A stretch of 64,000 nucleotides of DNA from Nocardia gamkensis NBRC 108242 (GTDB lineage Bacteria; Actinomycetota; Actinomycetes; Mycobacteriales; Mycobacteriaceae), in assembly GCF_001612985.1 (NCBI RefSeq), contig NZ_BDBM01000014.1, forward strand, positions 111,747 to 175,746, in the 5' to 3' direction. Of this stretch, positions 40,063 to 49,106 are shown in pieces. The position numbers were made by a program, and so were the translations under genes. The notes beneath the pieces are model-generated. The model saw nothing but the letters and a program-made list of their open reading frames with translations. It did no database searches and had not been told where the DNA came from. Every line of letters begins with the position of its first letter. Positions within the stretch are counted from its first letter, which is position 1.

Positions 40063-41064
40063 TCACGCCGCGCACTTCGCGCCCGCGGGTGCGGGCGGGG
40101 CGGTGACGACGCCGTGCGCGACGTCGACGAGGTAGTCGCGGTCCGGGCCGTCGACCGGTTCGGTGCCGAGCAGCAGGCGCTCGACCACGCAGCCGCCTTC
40201 GAAGAAGGCCGGGCCGACGCTGTGGTCGCCCGGCGCCACCCGCCCGTTCAGGTCGCGCCCGGTGACAACGGTGTACATGGAGGTGGGCTTGCCCGCGGCG
40301 GCCAGCCCCGCGCGCATCTCGACGCTCGTGGCGTAGGGCACCACGTCGTCGGCGGTGCCATGGACGAGAAACGCGCGCCGCACGTCCATCCGGGCCGCCA
40401 GCAGGGCGGGTGAGCGTTCGGCGTAGGCGAGCGGGCAAGCAGTGGGCGGGCAGCCGCCCGCGTCGCGCTCGATCTGCGCGGGCAGTGCCGGGTCCACGGC
40501 CACCGCACCCAGCCACATCGTGAAATCGTCGGCGGGACCGTAGTTGTCGACCCAGTAGTCGAACATCCCGCGCGGACCGTGCGCCGCCGCGAGACCGCTG
40601 GTGATGCCGCCCTGACTCCAGCCCCACAGCACCGTGCGGGTGATCGAGGCGTGGACCTGGCGGTACCACGCGGTCGCGGCGACGATATCGCGCCGGCCCG
40701 CCCACAGATTCCACTCTCCGGTGCGCCACCGGCTGTCGGCGGAGCGCAGATCCATCGACAGGATCGGAGTCGAGGTGCGCCGCGCGATCGACTCGAGGTA
40801 ACCGGCGAAATCCGCCGACGACCCGTCGTGCCCGTGCACCGCGACCACGAGCGCCTCCGGGGTCACGTCCCCCTCGGCGCACCGGTAGGGCTCGTACACC
40901 CGCCCGGTCGCCTCCTCACCGTCCACGGTCAGCGAGACCGGGCGCACCGTCACACCCGTCGCGCAAGCCGGACCCGCCGAGACACGCGGCGCGGCAGCGA
41001 TTGTCGTCACGAGCACGCCGGCCAGCGCGCAGCAGAGAAGCAGTACCGGATGGGCCCGTCGCAT
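40063..41064 (-). CDS. Secreted alpha/beta hydrolase
   Basis: A 333-residue exported protein with a signal peptide cut near VSA-GPACA. The alpha/beta hydrolase pattern is VVAVHGHDGSSADFAGYL, the nucleophile elbow GWSQGG, FLVHGTADDVVPYATSV for the acid and GDHSVGPAFFEGG for the His. It resembles secreted peptidases or esterases of the S9-like group; the substrate is unknown. Six Cys residues outside the signal could form disulfides. It stands between nat and the MFS pump on the same strand. Confidence 0.82.
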   Translation of the reverse strand: MRRAHPVLLLCCALAGVLVTTIAAAPRVSAGPACATGVTVRPVSLTVDGEEATGRVYEPYRCAEGDVTPEALVVAVHGHDGSSADFAGYLESIARRTSTPILSMDLRSADSRWRTGEWNLWAGRRDIVAATAWYRQVHASITRTVLWGWSQGGITSGLAAAHGPRGMFDYWVDNYGPADDFTMWLGAVAVDPALPAQIERDAGGCPPTACPLAYAERSPALLAARMDVRRAFLVHGTADDVVPYATSVEMRAGLAAAGKPTSMYTVVTGRDLNGRVAPGDHSVGPAFFEGGCVVERLLLGTEPVDGPDRDYLVDVAHGVVTAPPAPAGAKCAA

Positions 41065-41076
41065 CCTCGGATGATG

Positions 41077-42303
41077 TCACGCCGTCAGCGGCGTCGCGGC
41101 GTCCCGGCGCAGGCGCGCCAGGACGAGCAGTCCGCCCCCGGCAGCGGCGAGACCCACCACCGCGCCGAACACGGCCACCCCGGCGCTCAACCCGTAGGCG
41201 TCGGCGAGGAACCCGGCGGTCAGCGGCAGCGCCGCGGCCGGAAGATAGCCGCCGACGTTCTGCGCGGCGTTCGCCTCGGCCAGCCGCCCGCCCGGCACGC
41301 TCGCGCCGATCGCCGTCAGGCCCCCGAACTGGCCGAGCCCTTGACCGGCCCCGGCGAGCGCGGCGGACGTCACGAACAACGCGAGCGAGGTGGTCGCGAG
41401 CGACAGCACCAGCGCGATCATGCTCGTCACGGTCGCGACCGCGCCGCCGAGCAGAACGGTGCGCACGCCGAATCGCCGCGCGGCGAACTGAACTCCGGCC
41501 GCGGCAAGGAACATCGTGAACGCCACCGCACCCGCGAGCACCCGGTCGGCGGCGCCGAGCAGATGCGTCAGCACCGACGGTCCCAGCGACAGGACGAACG
41601 ACGTCGCGGTGATCCCCGGTCCGAACACCGCGATCCCGAGCAGCACGGCGGTCCGCCCCTCCCGCGCGACCGAAGGAATCCGGATCCACGGCCCGCGTCC
41701 GCCGGGACCCGCGGGCAACGGCAGCCGGGCGGTCACCGCCAAAGCCGTTGCCAGCACGGCGATCTCGAGCCCGAAGACCGTCACCGTGGGACCGGGCAGC
41801 GTTTCGGACAGGAGGCCCGCCAGCAACGGGCCGCTCCCGGCCCCGAGCACCATCGCCGTGGAGGCGGCCAGCGCGGCGACGCGTCTGCGGTCGGGCCCGC
41901 CCACGTCCGTGACCGCCGCCATGCCCGCCGAGACGGTCGCGCCGACCGCCACACCGGTGAGCAGCCGTGCCAGTGCCAGCAGTAGGACCGACTGCGCGAT
42001 CGCGAACAGCACGCAGGCCGCCATCGCCGCCGCCACCGCGGGCAGCAGGACCGGCTTGCGCCCCACCCGGTCCGACACCACGCCCGCGACCAGCAGCGCT
42101 CCCAGCAATCCGACGATGTAGCAGGCGAACACCGCGGTCAGCGTCCCGGAGGAGAAACCGATCGTCCGCTGCCACACCACATACAGCGGCGTCGGCGCGT
42201 TCGACAGCACGAACACCGCGAACACCGGCCAGGCCGCACGCCACACCGAAGAGCCGCTCGTTCGGCGCACTTCCGCGCGGGGCCGCGTCACCGTCGATCC
42301 CAT
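41077..42303 (-). CDS. MFS transporter, probable drug efflux
   Basis: A 408-residue protein with about 12 membrane segments. The motif A variant GVVSDRVGRKPVLLPAVAAA follows segment two, and LLTGVAVGATVSAGMAAVTD is in segments four to five. The family exports drugs or metabolites by proton exchange. AAGGAG stands just before the ATG. It diverges from an ArsR repressor with two TCGTAC/GTACGA inverted repeats between, which suggests inducible efflux. Confidence 0.9.
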   Translation of the reverse strand: MGSTVTRPRAEVRRTSGSSVWRAAWPVFAVFVLSNAPTPLYVVWQRTIGFSSGTLTAVFACYIVGLLGALLVAGVVSDRVGRKPVLLPAVAAAMAACVLFAIAQSVLLLALARLLTGVAVGATVSAGMAAVTDVGGPDRRRVAALAASTAMVLGAGSGPLLAGLLSETLPGPTVTVFGLEIAVLATALAVTARLPLPAGPGGRGPWIRIPSVAREGRTAVLLGIAVFGPGITATSFVLSLGPSVLTHLLGAADRVLAGAVAFTMFLAAAGVQFAARRFGVRTVLLGGAVATVTSMIALVLSLATTSLALFVTSAALAGAGQGLGQFGGLTAIGASVPGGRLAEANAAQNVGGYLPAAALPLTAGFLADAYGLSAGVAVFGAVVGLAAAGGGLLVLARLRRDAATPLTA

Positions 42304-42327
42304 CACCACTCCTTGATTCGAATTTAC

Positions 42328-42341
42328 TCGTACTGGTACGA
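42328..42341. promoter_or_regulatory. Operator-like palindrome 1 between MFS and ArsR genes
   Basis: TCGTAC-TG-GTACGA is a perfect 14-base palindrome 25 bases ahead of the MFS start codon. Its half-sites recur in the second repeat 24 bases further right, so both probably bind the ArsR protein. Confidence 0.6.
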
Positions 42342-42364
42342 CGATAACCGAACCAACCCAAGTA

Positions 42365-42382
42365 GTACGATAGAAGTCGTAC
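42365..42382. promoter_or_regulatory. Operator-like inverted repeat 2 between MFS and ArsR genes
   Basis: GTACGA-TAGAAG-TCGTAC uses the same half-sites as the first repeat in opposite order, 27 bases ahead of the arsR-type start codon. Spacing suggests one site for each divergent promoter. Confidence 0.6.
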
Positions 42383-42408
42383 AAAGGACCCGAGAGCGAG
42401 GAGACGCG

Positions 42409-42747
42409 ATGCCAACGGCCACCGAGGACACCTCCGTGCTGCCCGAGCCGGATCGCGCCGATCTGCGGCTCGACCAGGTCCTCGCCGCATTGAGCGACCC
42501 GCTGCGCCTGGCCATGGTCCGCAAGCTCTTGCTGGACTCCCCCGAGGACGACCGGCCCTGCTCCTGGTTCGGCATCGATCGGCCGAAGTCCACGCTGACG
42601 CACCATTTCCGGGTGCTGCGCGAGGCCGGCGTCACCCGGCAGCGGCGCTACGGACTCGAGCGCCGCAGCCAGGTGCGCGTCGCCGACCTCGAAGCGCGCT
42701 TCCCTGGCTTGCTCGACCTGGTCCGCGCCTGGGAACCCGAGGGCTGA
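42409..42747 (+). CDS. ArsR family transcriptional repressor
   Basis: A 112-residue winged-helix protein: LDQVLAALSDPLRLAMVRKLL and KSTLTHHFRVLREAGVTRQRRYG form the DNA-binding core. One Cys is present (DRPCSWF), which is not the usual CxC metal site, so the signal is more likely organic or redox than metal. A good GAGGAG precedes the ATG. It should repress the divergent MFS pump. Confidence 0.9.
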   Translation: MPTATEDTSVLPEPDRADLRLDQVLAALSDPLRLAMVRKLLLDSPEDDRPCSWFGIDRPKSTLTHHFRVLREAGVTRQRRYGLERRSQVRVADLEARFPGLLDLVRAWEPEG

Positions 42748-42862
42748 TTCCGATTTTTGGGGGCAGGACCCGGCGTCGCGGCCCTGTTACGGTCCGGGTA
42801 TTCATTCCGAGTCCGGATGGCACGCCGTCCGCGCGTTCGGACGTCTTCTCATGGAGTCCGCC

Positions 42863-43091
42863 ATGACCTTCGCACCCCGCCGTATCCCCGACGCGACCCC
42901 GATCAGCACGGCCGAGACCGCCGCGACGTGGCGAGCACAATTGCCGGCCGACCGGAACCGGCTGCGCGGCGGGAGTTTCCGTGACGCCGCCGTCGCCGAG
43001 CTGGTCACGGCCGATCCGGTCCTGCGCAATTTCCCGGTCGACGACTTGCGCGCGGGCGCTGCGCCTGGCCCCGGAGCGCTTCGGCCTCTGA
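42863..43091 (+). pseudogene. Possible small gene broken by a frameshift
   Basis: The stretch starts MTFAPRRIPDATPISTAETA with GGAG before the ATG and continues ADRNRLRGGSFRDAAVAEL to a proline-rich garble that would run far into the next gene. In the +1 frame the sequence ALRLAPERFGL then a stop (43089-43091) fits the same style. One lost or gained base near 43060 would explain this. No family recognised; it may simply be non-coding. Confidence 0.3.
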
Positions 43092-43119
43092 GCCACGGCG
43101 CGGACGTTACGATTCGCCT

Positions 43120-44298
43120 ATGCGTTCGATTGATGCCGCGCAGCGGCGCGCTCGGCTGGCGGTGCGGCACCGGTTGGCGATGCCGGAGCGCACCGGGCAG
43201 GTCGCGGAGATCGCCCGCTCGATGGTCGCGCTGCACGCGACCGATCCGGCGACCGTGTACCTCTCCGTCGCGGCCCGTGCCGACGCGCTCACACCCTCCG
43301 ACGTCGAACAGGCGCTCTACGAGGATCGTTCGCTGCTTCGAATGCTCGCCATGCGGCGCACCATGTTCGTCGTGCCGGTGGAATCGGTTCCGATTCTCCA
43401 GGCTTCGTGCGCGGACGCCCTGGCGCACAAGCAGCGGCGCACCTACGGCAAGTACCTGACGCAGGCGGGCATCGGGGACGGCGATACGGCCGGCTGGTGG
43501 GCCGAGGTCGAAGCCGAGACGCACAAAGCGTTGCTGGCCCGCGGCGCGGCGACCGGCGCGCAGCTGAGCAAGGCCGTCCCGCGGTTGCGCACCCAGGTGA
43601 ACACCGCACCGGACAAGGCGTATTCGAAGCCGACGAACATCACCACCTGGGTACTGGTGACGCTCGGCTGCGAGGGCCGCATCGTGCGCGGCAGGCCGAA
43701 CGGCGGCTGGACCAGCAGCCAGTACACCTGGGCGCCGATCGAATCGTGGCTGCCGGACGGCGTTCCCGCCCTTCCCGCCGCCGAGGCCAGGGTGGAACTG
43801 GTCCGTCGCTGGTTGCGCGCCTTCGGTCCCGCGCCGGTATCCGACGTCAAGTGGTGGACCGGGTGGACGCTCGGCGAGGTGCGCGCGGCACTGGGCGCCC
43901 TGGATCTGGTCGAGGTCGACCTGGACGGCGTGACCGGCGTGCTTCTGGCCGACGACGTGGAGCCGGTCGCCGCGCCGGAGCCGTGGGCGGCGCTGCTGCC
44001 CGCCCTCGATCCGACCCCGATGGGCTGGCAGGCCCGGGAGTGGTACCTCGGCCCGCACGCACCGCGGGTGTTCGACAGCAACGGCAACATCGGACCCACG
44101 GTCTGGTGGGACGGACGCGTCGTCGGCGGCTGGGCGCAGCGCAAGGACGGCGAGATCGTCTACCGCCTGCTCGAAGACGTGGGCGCGGACGCCGAAACGC
44201 TGATCGCCGCGCAAGCGCAACGCGTCGCCGACTGGTTCGGCGAGGTCCGCGCCATCCCACGGTTCCGGACACCGCTGGAACGCGAGCTCACCGCCTGA
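43120..44298 (+). CDS. Winged-helix DNA-binding protein, AlkZ/YcaQ-like (HTH_42)
   Basis: A 392-residue protein of the HTH_42 family, related to the DNA glycosylases AlkZ and YcaQ, which unhook crosslinks or alkylated bases. Seen are IARSMVALHATDPATVYLSV, ALYEDRSLLRMLAMRRTMF, WTGWTLGEVRAALGAL and LPALDPTPMGWQAREWYLG. The alkylpurine glycosylase motif QxQ/QxD was not clearly seen, so activity is uncertain. No antibiotic cluster lies adjacent. Confidence 0.85.
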   Translation: MRSIDAAQRRARLAVRHRLAMPERTGQVAEIARSMVALHATDPATVYLSVAARADALTPSDVEQALYEDRSLLRMLAMRRTMFVVPVESVPILQASCADALAHKQRRTYGKYLTQAGIGDGDTAGWWAEVEAETHKALLARGAATGAQLSKAVPRLRTQVNTAPDKAYSKPTNITTWVLVTLGCEGRIVRGRPNGGWTSSQYTWAPIESWLPDGVPALPAAEARVELVRRWLRAFGPAPVSDVKWWTGWTLGEVRAALGALDLVEVDLDGVTGVLLADDVEPVAAPEPWAALLPALDPTPMGWQAREWYLGPHAPRVFDSNGNIGPTVWWDGRVVGGWAQRKDGEIVYRLLEDVGADAETLIAAQAQRVADWFGEVRAIPRFRTPLERELTA

Positions 44299-44326
44299 GC
44301 GAACGGCAACGGACAGCTTGGATGCC

Positions 44327-44404
44327 ATGGAGATTCGCGGATTCGCCGACAGCGACCGAGCCGGGTTGCGGACGTTGTTCCTCCGGGCGGGTGCGGGTTC
44401 GCCG
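44327..44404 (+). pseudogene. Possible N-terminal remnant of a GNAT acetyltransferase
   Basis: MEIRGFADSDRAGLRTLFLR then AGAGSP matches the opening strand and helix of a GNAT acetyltransferase, but the acetyl-CoA motif and the rest are gone: beyond about 44404 the frame becomes Arg-rich noise and runs into the nadC stop. A short relic between the AlkZ-like gene and nadC. Confidence 0.4.
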
Positions 44405-44475
44405 ATGCGCCGAGCTCGACGCTGGTGCGTGACGGGTCACCGCGGGCGGCACGACCTGCGCCCCGGTCCCGGCAC

Positions 44476-45336
44476 CTACATGTCCAGCCCGAGGTCGAGT
44501 ACCCGGACGGAGTGGGTGAGCGCGCCGACGGCGAGGTAGTCGACGCCGGTGCGGGCGTAGTCGGCGGCGACGTCCAGGCTCAGGCCGCCGGAGGACTCCA
44601 GTTTCGTCTGCGGGGAGGCGGTGTCGCGGCGCTGGACGGCCGCCTGGGTCTGCCAGAGCGGGAAGTTGTCCAGCAGCACGAGTTCCACGTTCTCGGCGAG
44701 CACCGCGTCGAGTTGTTCGAGGCTGTCGACCTCGACCTCGCAGGCGATGTCGGGGGCGGCGGCGCGGACCGCGCGCAGCGCCTCGACCACCGAACCGGCG
44801 GCGACCACGTGGTTGTCCTTGATCAGCGCGGCGTCGCCGAGACCCATGCGGTGGTTGACACCGCCGCCGACCCGCACGGCGTACTTCTGCAGCCCGCGCA
44901 GGCCGGGCAGCGTCTTGCGGCTGTCGCGGATGCGGCAGCGGGTGCCGGCGACGGCGTCCACCCAGGCGGCCGTCGCCGTCGCGATACCGGACAGATGACA
45001 CACCAGGTTGAGCATGGTGCGCTCGGCGGTGAGCAGCTTGCGCGTCGGCGCGATCACCGTCAGCACGGGCTGTCCCGGCGACACCCGGGTGCCGTCGGCG
45101 ACGCGATCGGTGATCTCGTACTCGCCCGCGCCGATCACCTCGTCGAGTACCAGCACACCGGCGTCGAGTCCGGCCACGGTCCCCGGTTCGCGCGACACCA
45201 CCGACGCCTTGATCACCGCGTCCGCGGGCACGGTGGCCATGGTCGTGACGTCCGGACCGTAGCGCAGGTCCTCGTCCAGCGCGGCGCGGATGAGGCGCAG
45301 CACCTCGTCGCGGTCCAGGGCGGCATCCAGAGCCAT
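44476..45336 (-). CDS. nadC: Nicotinate-nucleotide pyrophosphorylase
   Basis: A 286-residue enzyme converting quinolinate and PRPP to nicotinate mononucleotide. It shows ALDEDLRYGPDVTT, TAERTMLNLVCHLSGIAT, RIRDSRKTLPGLRGLQKYAVRVGGGVNHR and ALIKDNHV. Third gene of nadA-nadB-nadC. Confidence 0.96.
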   Translation of the reverse strand: MALDAALDRDEVLRLIRAALDEDLRYGPDVTTMATVPADAVIKASVVSREPGTVAGLDAGVLVLDEVIGAGEYEITDRVADGTRVSPGQPVLTVIAPTRKLLTAERTMLNLVCHLSGIATATAAWVDAVAGTRCRIRDSRKTLPGLRGLQKYAVRVGGGVNHRMGLGDAALIKDNHVVAAGSVVEALRAVRAAAPDIACEVEVDSLEQLDAVLAENVELVLLDNFPLWQTQAAVQRRDTASPQTKLESSGGLSLDVAADYARTGVDYLAVGALTHSVRVLDLGLDM

Positions 45337-45405
45337 CGAAGTGTTCCTCTCTCGCCGAGCGGGGCGGTGGACAGCTCACGACATGTCCCGGCTCGGCGCG
45401 TGTGG

Positions 45406-47010
45406 TCAGGGAAGTGGTGCGTACTCGGGCACGCCGTCGCCGTTCAGCCGGATCGGGATGCTGTGGCGGAGTTCGTCCACGGCGTCCGGGTGATCCGACC
45501 GGGTGTGACAGCCGCGGCTCTCGGTGCGGGCGAGCGCGGCCGACAGCAGGGTGCGTGCCGCGAGGGTGAGCGCGGCGTCCTCGATTCCGGCGATCGGGTG
45601 TGCGGCGGCGGTCGGTCCGGGCGGCGCGCAGGGCGACGGCGTCGGAATGTGCGGGTCGCGGCGGACGGCCACGTCGTCGAGCCGCTTGAGCGCTTCGGCG
45701 AGGCCCGCGCGGTCGCGGACCACCGAGGCGTGCGTGGTCATCAGGCTCTGCACCACCGCACGGTCGGCGAACTCGACGGTGCGAGTGGAGATCTCGCTCA
45801 CCCCGGCCCGCTCACCGAGCCGCTCGGCGGCGGCGGCCCCGGCGCGCTCGCCGACCACCAGACCCTCCAGCAGGCTGTTGGACGCCAACCGGTTCGCCCC
45901 GTGCAAACCGGTACGCGCGACCTCACCGGCCGCGTACAGGCCGGGAACTCCGGTACGGCCGTGGGTGTCGGTGACGACTCCCCCGCACTGGTAGTGCGCG
46001 GCGGGCGCGACCGGGATGAGGTCCGTGCGCGGATCGATGCCCGTCGCCAGGCACGAGGCGGTGATCGTCGGAAATCGTCGCGCGAAACCGTCGATCGAGC
46101 GCGCGTCGAGGTAGACGTGCTCGGTGCCGAGCGCTCGCATGCGCGCGGCGATGGCACGGGAGACGACATCGCGGGGAGCCAGGTCGCCGCGCGGATGCAC
46201 CCCCGCGGTCACCGAATCGCCTTCGGTGTCGACCAGTGTCGCACCCTCGCCGCGCACCGCTTCGCTGATCAGCGGCCTGCGTCCCAGGCCGCCCGGGGTG
46301 TAGAGCACGGTCGGGTGGAACTGCACGAACTCCAGGTCGGCGACGGCGGCACCGGCCCACAGGCCCAGCGCGATGCCGTCCGCGGTGGCGCCCGGCGGAT
46401 TGGTGCTCAGCGCGTACAACTGACCGAGGCCGCCGGTGGCCAGCAGCACGGCGGGCGCGTGGACGACGCCGAAGCCCTTCTCCGACACCGCGACCACACC
46501 TCGCACACCGTTCGGCCCGGTGACGATCTCACCGACCGCCGCGCCGAACAGCACCGGCAGGCCGGCCTCGTTCAGCGCCCGCTGCACCTCCGCGCCGGTG
46601 GCGTCGCCGCCCGCATGGATGATCCGGCGGGTGCTGTGGCCCCCCTCGCGGGTCCGCGAGATCTGGCCGTCGCGGCCGAGGTCGAACACCGCGCCCAGGT
46701 CGGTCAGCGCGGCCACCGCGGCCTGGCCGCCCTCGACGATGGAACGCACGGCGTCCACCTCGCACAATCCGGCGCCCGCCTCCACGGTGTCGTACACGTG
46801 CGATTCGACCGAGTCACCGTGCGGCGCCACGACGGCGATGCCGCCCTGGGCGTACTGGGTGGACGTATCGGTCGGGCCACCCTTGCTGAGCGTGAGCACC
46901 CGCAGGCCACGCAGCGAGGCGGTGCGCGCCGCGGTGAGTCCCGCGACGCCGCCGCCGATCACGACCAGGTCGGCCTCGGCCTCCCAGTCGATCGAAACCC
47001 GGGTTGTCAT
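45406..47010 (-). CDS. nadB: L-aspartate oxidase
   Basis: A 534-residue FAD enzyme oxidising aspartate to iminoaspartate. Dinucleotide-binding GGGVAGLTAARTASLRG is at the N-terminus, with STQYAQGGIAVV, the active REGGHSTRRIIHAGGDATG, EFVQFHPTVLY, VAPAAHYQCGGVVTDTHGRT and GANRLASNSLLEGLVVG. Works with NadA. Located about 120 bases after nadA. Confidence 0.96.
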   Translation of the reverse strand: MTTRVSIDWEAEADLVVIGGGVAGLTAARTASLRGLRVLTLSKGGPTDTSTQYAQGGIAVVAPHGDSVESHVYDTVEAGAGLCEVDAVRSIVEGGQAAVAALTDLGAVFDLGRDGQISRTREGGHSTRRIIHAGGDATGAEVQRALNEAGLPVLFGAAVGEIVTGPNGVRGVVAVSEKGFGVVHAPAVLLATGGLGQLYALSTNPPGATADGIALGLWAGAAVADLEFVQFHPTVLYTPGGLGRRPLISEAVRGEGATLVDTEGDSVTAGVHPRGDLAPRDVVSRAIAARMRALGTEHVYLDARSIDGFARRFPTITASCLATGIDPRTDLIPVAPAAHYQCGGVVTDTHGRTGVPGLYAAGEVARTGLHGANRLASNSLLEGLVVGERAGAAAAERLGERAGVSEISTRTVEFADRAVVQSLMTTHASVVRDRAGLAEALKRLDDVAVRRDPHIPTPSPCAPPGPTAAAHPIAGIEDAALTLAARTLLSAALARTESRGCHTRSDHPDAVDELRHSIPIRLNGDGVPEYAPLP

Positions 47011-47131
47011 CGGCCCGCGCCTCTCTGTCTCCCGATCCGCGAACGTCCCCCCGCGCGGAGACGGTGGTCAGCGCCGTGGCCACCGTGTTCCGCCGGAGAA
47101 CGACCCACCGCCCTACGGGCAGCGGTCGGAC

Positions 47132-48175
47132 TCATTCACCGCCGCCGGGATTGCCGATCGCGATCATCCGCTGCACCGAATTGCGTCCCAGCGCGGCGGT
47201 TTCGGGATCGACGTGCACCTCGTCACGGCCTTCGACCAGGCAGCGCAGCAGAGCCGCCGGGGTGATCATCTTCATGTACTTGCACGACGCCCGGTCGTTC
47301 ACGGCCTGGAAGTCGATGCCGGGGGCGGCCTTGCGCAACTGGTGCAGCATGCCGACCTCGGTGGCCACCAGCACCTGACTCGACTTCGCCGCCTTGGCCG
47401 CGTCGATCATGCCGCCGGTGGACAGGATGTGCACCCGATCGGCCGGGAACGCGCCCTCGCCCGCCAGGTACAGCGCCGAGGTGGCGCACCCGCATTCGGG
47501 GTGCACGAACAGTTCCGCGTCCGGATGGGTGCGCGCCTGCTCGGTCAGCTCGTCGCCGTTGATACCCGCGTGCACGTGGCACTCACCGGCCCAGATGTGC
47601 ATGTTCGCGCGGCCGGTGACCCGCTTGACGTGCGCGCCGAGGAACTGGTCCGGCAGGAACAGCACCTCGCGGTCCGGGTCGATCGAGGCGACCACGTCCA
47701 CCGCGTTGGACGAGGTGCAGCAGATGTCGGTGAGCGCCTTCACCTCGGCCGTGGTGTTGACGTAGGACACGACCATCGCGTTCGGGTGCTCGGCCTTCCA
47801 TGCGCGCAGTTCGTCGGCCGTGATGGAATCGGCGAGCGAACATCCGGCGCGCTGGTCCGGGATGAGCACGGTCTTGGCCGGGCTGAGAATCTTGGCGGTC
47901 TCGGCCATGAAGTGCACGCCGCAGAACACGATGGTGTCCTCGGGCGCCTCCGCCGCGATCCGTGACAGCGCCAGCGAATCTCCGACGTGGTCGGCCACGT
48001 CCTGGATCTCCGGCAGCTGGTAGTTGTGCGCCAGGATCGTCGCGTTGCGCTCTCGAGCCAATCGCTTGACTTCCTGCGCCCACTCCGGCGTTGCCTCGAC
48101 ACCCGCGAACCCGGAGGGCCCGTCGAACACCTGCCCCATCAGCGGGGGCGCCAGTTTCGCACCCGTCGTCGCCAT
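47132..48175 (-). CDS. nadA: Quinolinate synthase
   Basis: A 347-residue iron-sulfur enzyme condensing iminoaspartate with dihydroxyacetone phosphate. [35 protein letters not shown] and [14 protein letters not shown] are present. The three cluster Cys residues are in [16 protein letters not shown] and [18 protein letters not shown] precedes the ATG. Its promoter lies beside the 23-bp NrtR-type palindrome. Confidence 0.96.
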   Translation of the reverse strand: MATTGAKLAPPLMGQVFDGPSGFAGVEATPEWAQEVKRLARERNATILAHNYQLPEIQDVADHVGDSLALSRIAAEAPEDTIVFCGVHFMAETAKILSPAKTVLIPDQRAGCSLADSITADELRAWKAEHPNAMVVSYVNTTAEVKALTDICCTSSNAVDVVASIDPDREVLFLPDQFLGAHVKRVTGRANMHIWAGECHVHAGINGDELTEQARTHPDAELFVHPECGCATSALYLAGEGAFPADRVHILSTGGMIDAAKAAKSSQVLVATEVGMLHQLRKAAPGIDFQAVNDRASCKYMKMITPAALLRCLVEGRDEVHVDPETAALGRNSVQRMIAIGNPGGGE

Positions 48176-48228
48176 GGATGGCTCCCTTCCTCGTGCGGTC
48201 GGCCGCGCGCCGATTCGCACCAAACCAG

Positions 48229-48251
48229 GTTTTCGACTTACAATCGAAAAC
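48229..48251. promoter_or_regulatory. NrtR-type operator with overlapping nrtR promoter
   Basis: GTTTTCGA and TCGAAAAC are exact inverted 8-mers separated by seven bases. On the plus strand TACAAT at 48239-48244 makes a good -10 seven bases before the nrtR GTG at 48252, so the transcript is probably leaderless. The same palindrome lies 54 bases ahead of nadA on the other strand. A single site can therefore silence both directions. Confidence 0.75.
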
Positions 48252-49013
48252 GTGGCCCATAGTAGCACCATCCACGAATCGCTCACCGCGGTGTTCCAGG
48301 TTCGCCGCTTCCCCAGCGGCATCGCCGCAGGTCACCGCCCAGTGGACCGCGCGGAGAGCATGCTGCGGCGTTGCCCGCCCGATCAGCGGACCGAACTCGC
48401 GGTGTTGCTGTGGGAACGGGCGCTCGACCCGCAGAAGGGCACCTGGTCGCTGCCCGGCGGCCGCCTGCGCGACGACGAGGATCTCGACACCTCCGCCCGC
48501 CGCCAGCTCGCCGAGAAGGTCGACGTGCGCGAGCTGAGCCATCTGGAACAGCTCTCGGTGTTCAGCGCCCCCGACCGGGTGCCGAGCCCGCGCCGCATCG
48601 CCTCGGCCTACCTCGGCCTCGTTCCGCTGACCGCCGACCCCCACCTGCCTTCGGACACCGCCTGGCACCCGGTCTCGGCGCTGCCGGACATGTCCTTCGA
48701 CCACCGCACGGTGGTCGACCACGCCCGCACCCGCCTGGCGGCGAAACTGTCCTACACCAACATCGCCTTCGCCCTCGCGCCGGACCGGTTCACGATGTCG
48801 ACCTTGCGTGAAATCTACTGCGCGGCCCTCGGATACGACGTCGACACGACAAACCTCCAACGAGTCCTCTCCCGCCGCGGGGTGATCACCCCCACCGGGG
48901 CCACCGCGGCCCCCGGCCGCGCGGGCGGACGCCCCGCCGCGGTCTACCGCTTCACCGACTCGGGCTTGCGCGTCACCGACGAATTCGCGGCACTGCGCCC
49001 GCCCGGCCCCTGA
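48252..49013 (+). CDS. nrtR: NrtR: Nudix-like repressor of NAD synthesis
   Basis: A 253-residue protein with an N-terminal Nudix domain (residues 10-165) and a C-terminal winged helix (about 180-240: [20 protein letters not shown], then VLSRRGVI). The Nudix box at 70-92 is degenerate: the REUxEE core reads RQLAEK, so hydrolase activity is probably lost and the domain senses a ligand such as ADP-ribose, as known for NrtR. The GTG was chosen because it abuts the operator and matches a leaderless start; no Shine-Dalgarno is present. It diverges from nadA, and the M. smegmatis homologue represses this operon. Confidence 0.9.
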   Translation: MAHSSTIHESLTAVFQVRRFPSGIAAGHRPVDRAESMLRRCPPDQRTELAVLLWERALDPQKGTWSLPGGRLRDDEDLDTSARRQLAEKVDVRELSHLEQLSVFSAPDRVPSPRRIASAYLGLVPLTADPHLPSDTAWHPVSALPDMSFDHRTVVDHARTRLAAKLSYTNIAFALAPDRFTMSTLREIYCAALGYDVDTTNLQRVLSRRGVITPTGATAAPGRAGGRPAAVYRFTDSGLRVTDEFAALRPPGP

Positions 49014-49106
49014 TCAACGGCGCCCGCCGTGACGAGCGCTTTCCACGCTCGCACGGCTTTCGTGAGCGACCCTGTCGTACTCGGCATATGCGGGAAGGAG
49101 CTCGGG

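Noticed and set aside
42632..43096. Minus-strand frame of 154 codons between the ArsR and AlkZ-like genes
   Set aside because: Arg/Gly-rich with no motif and overlapping the ArsR gene. Typical shadow.
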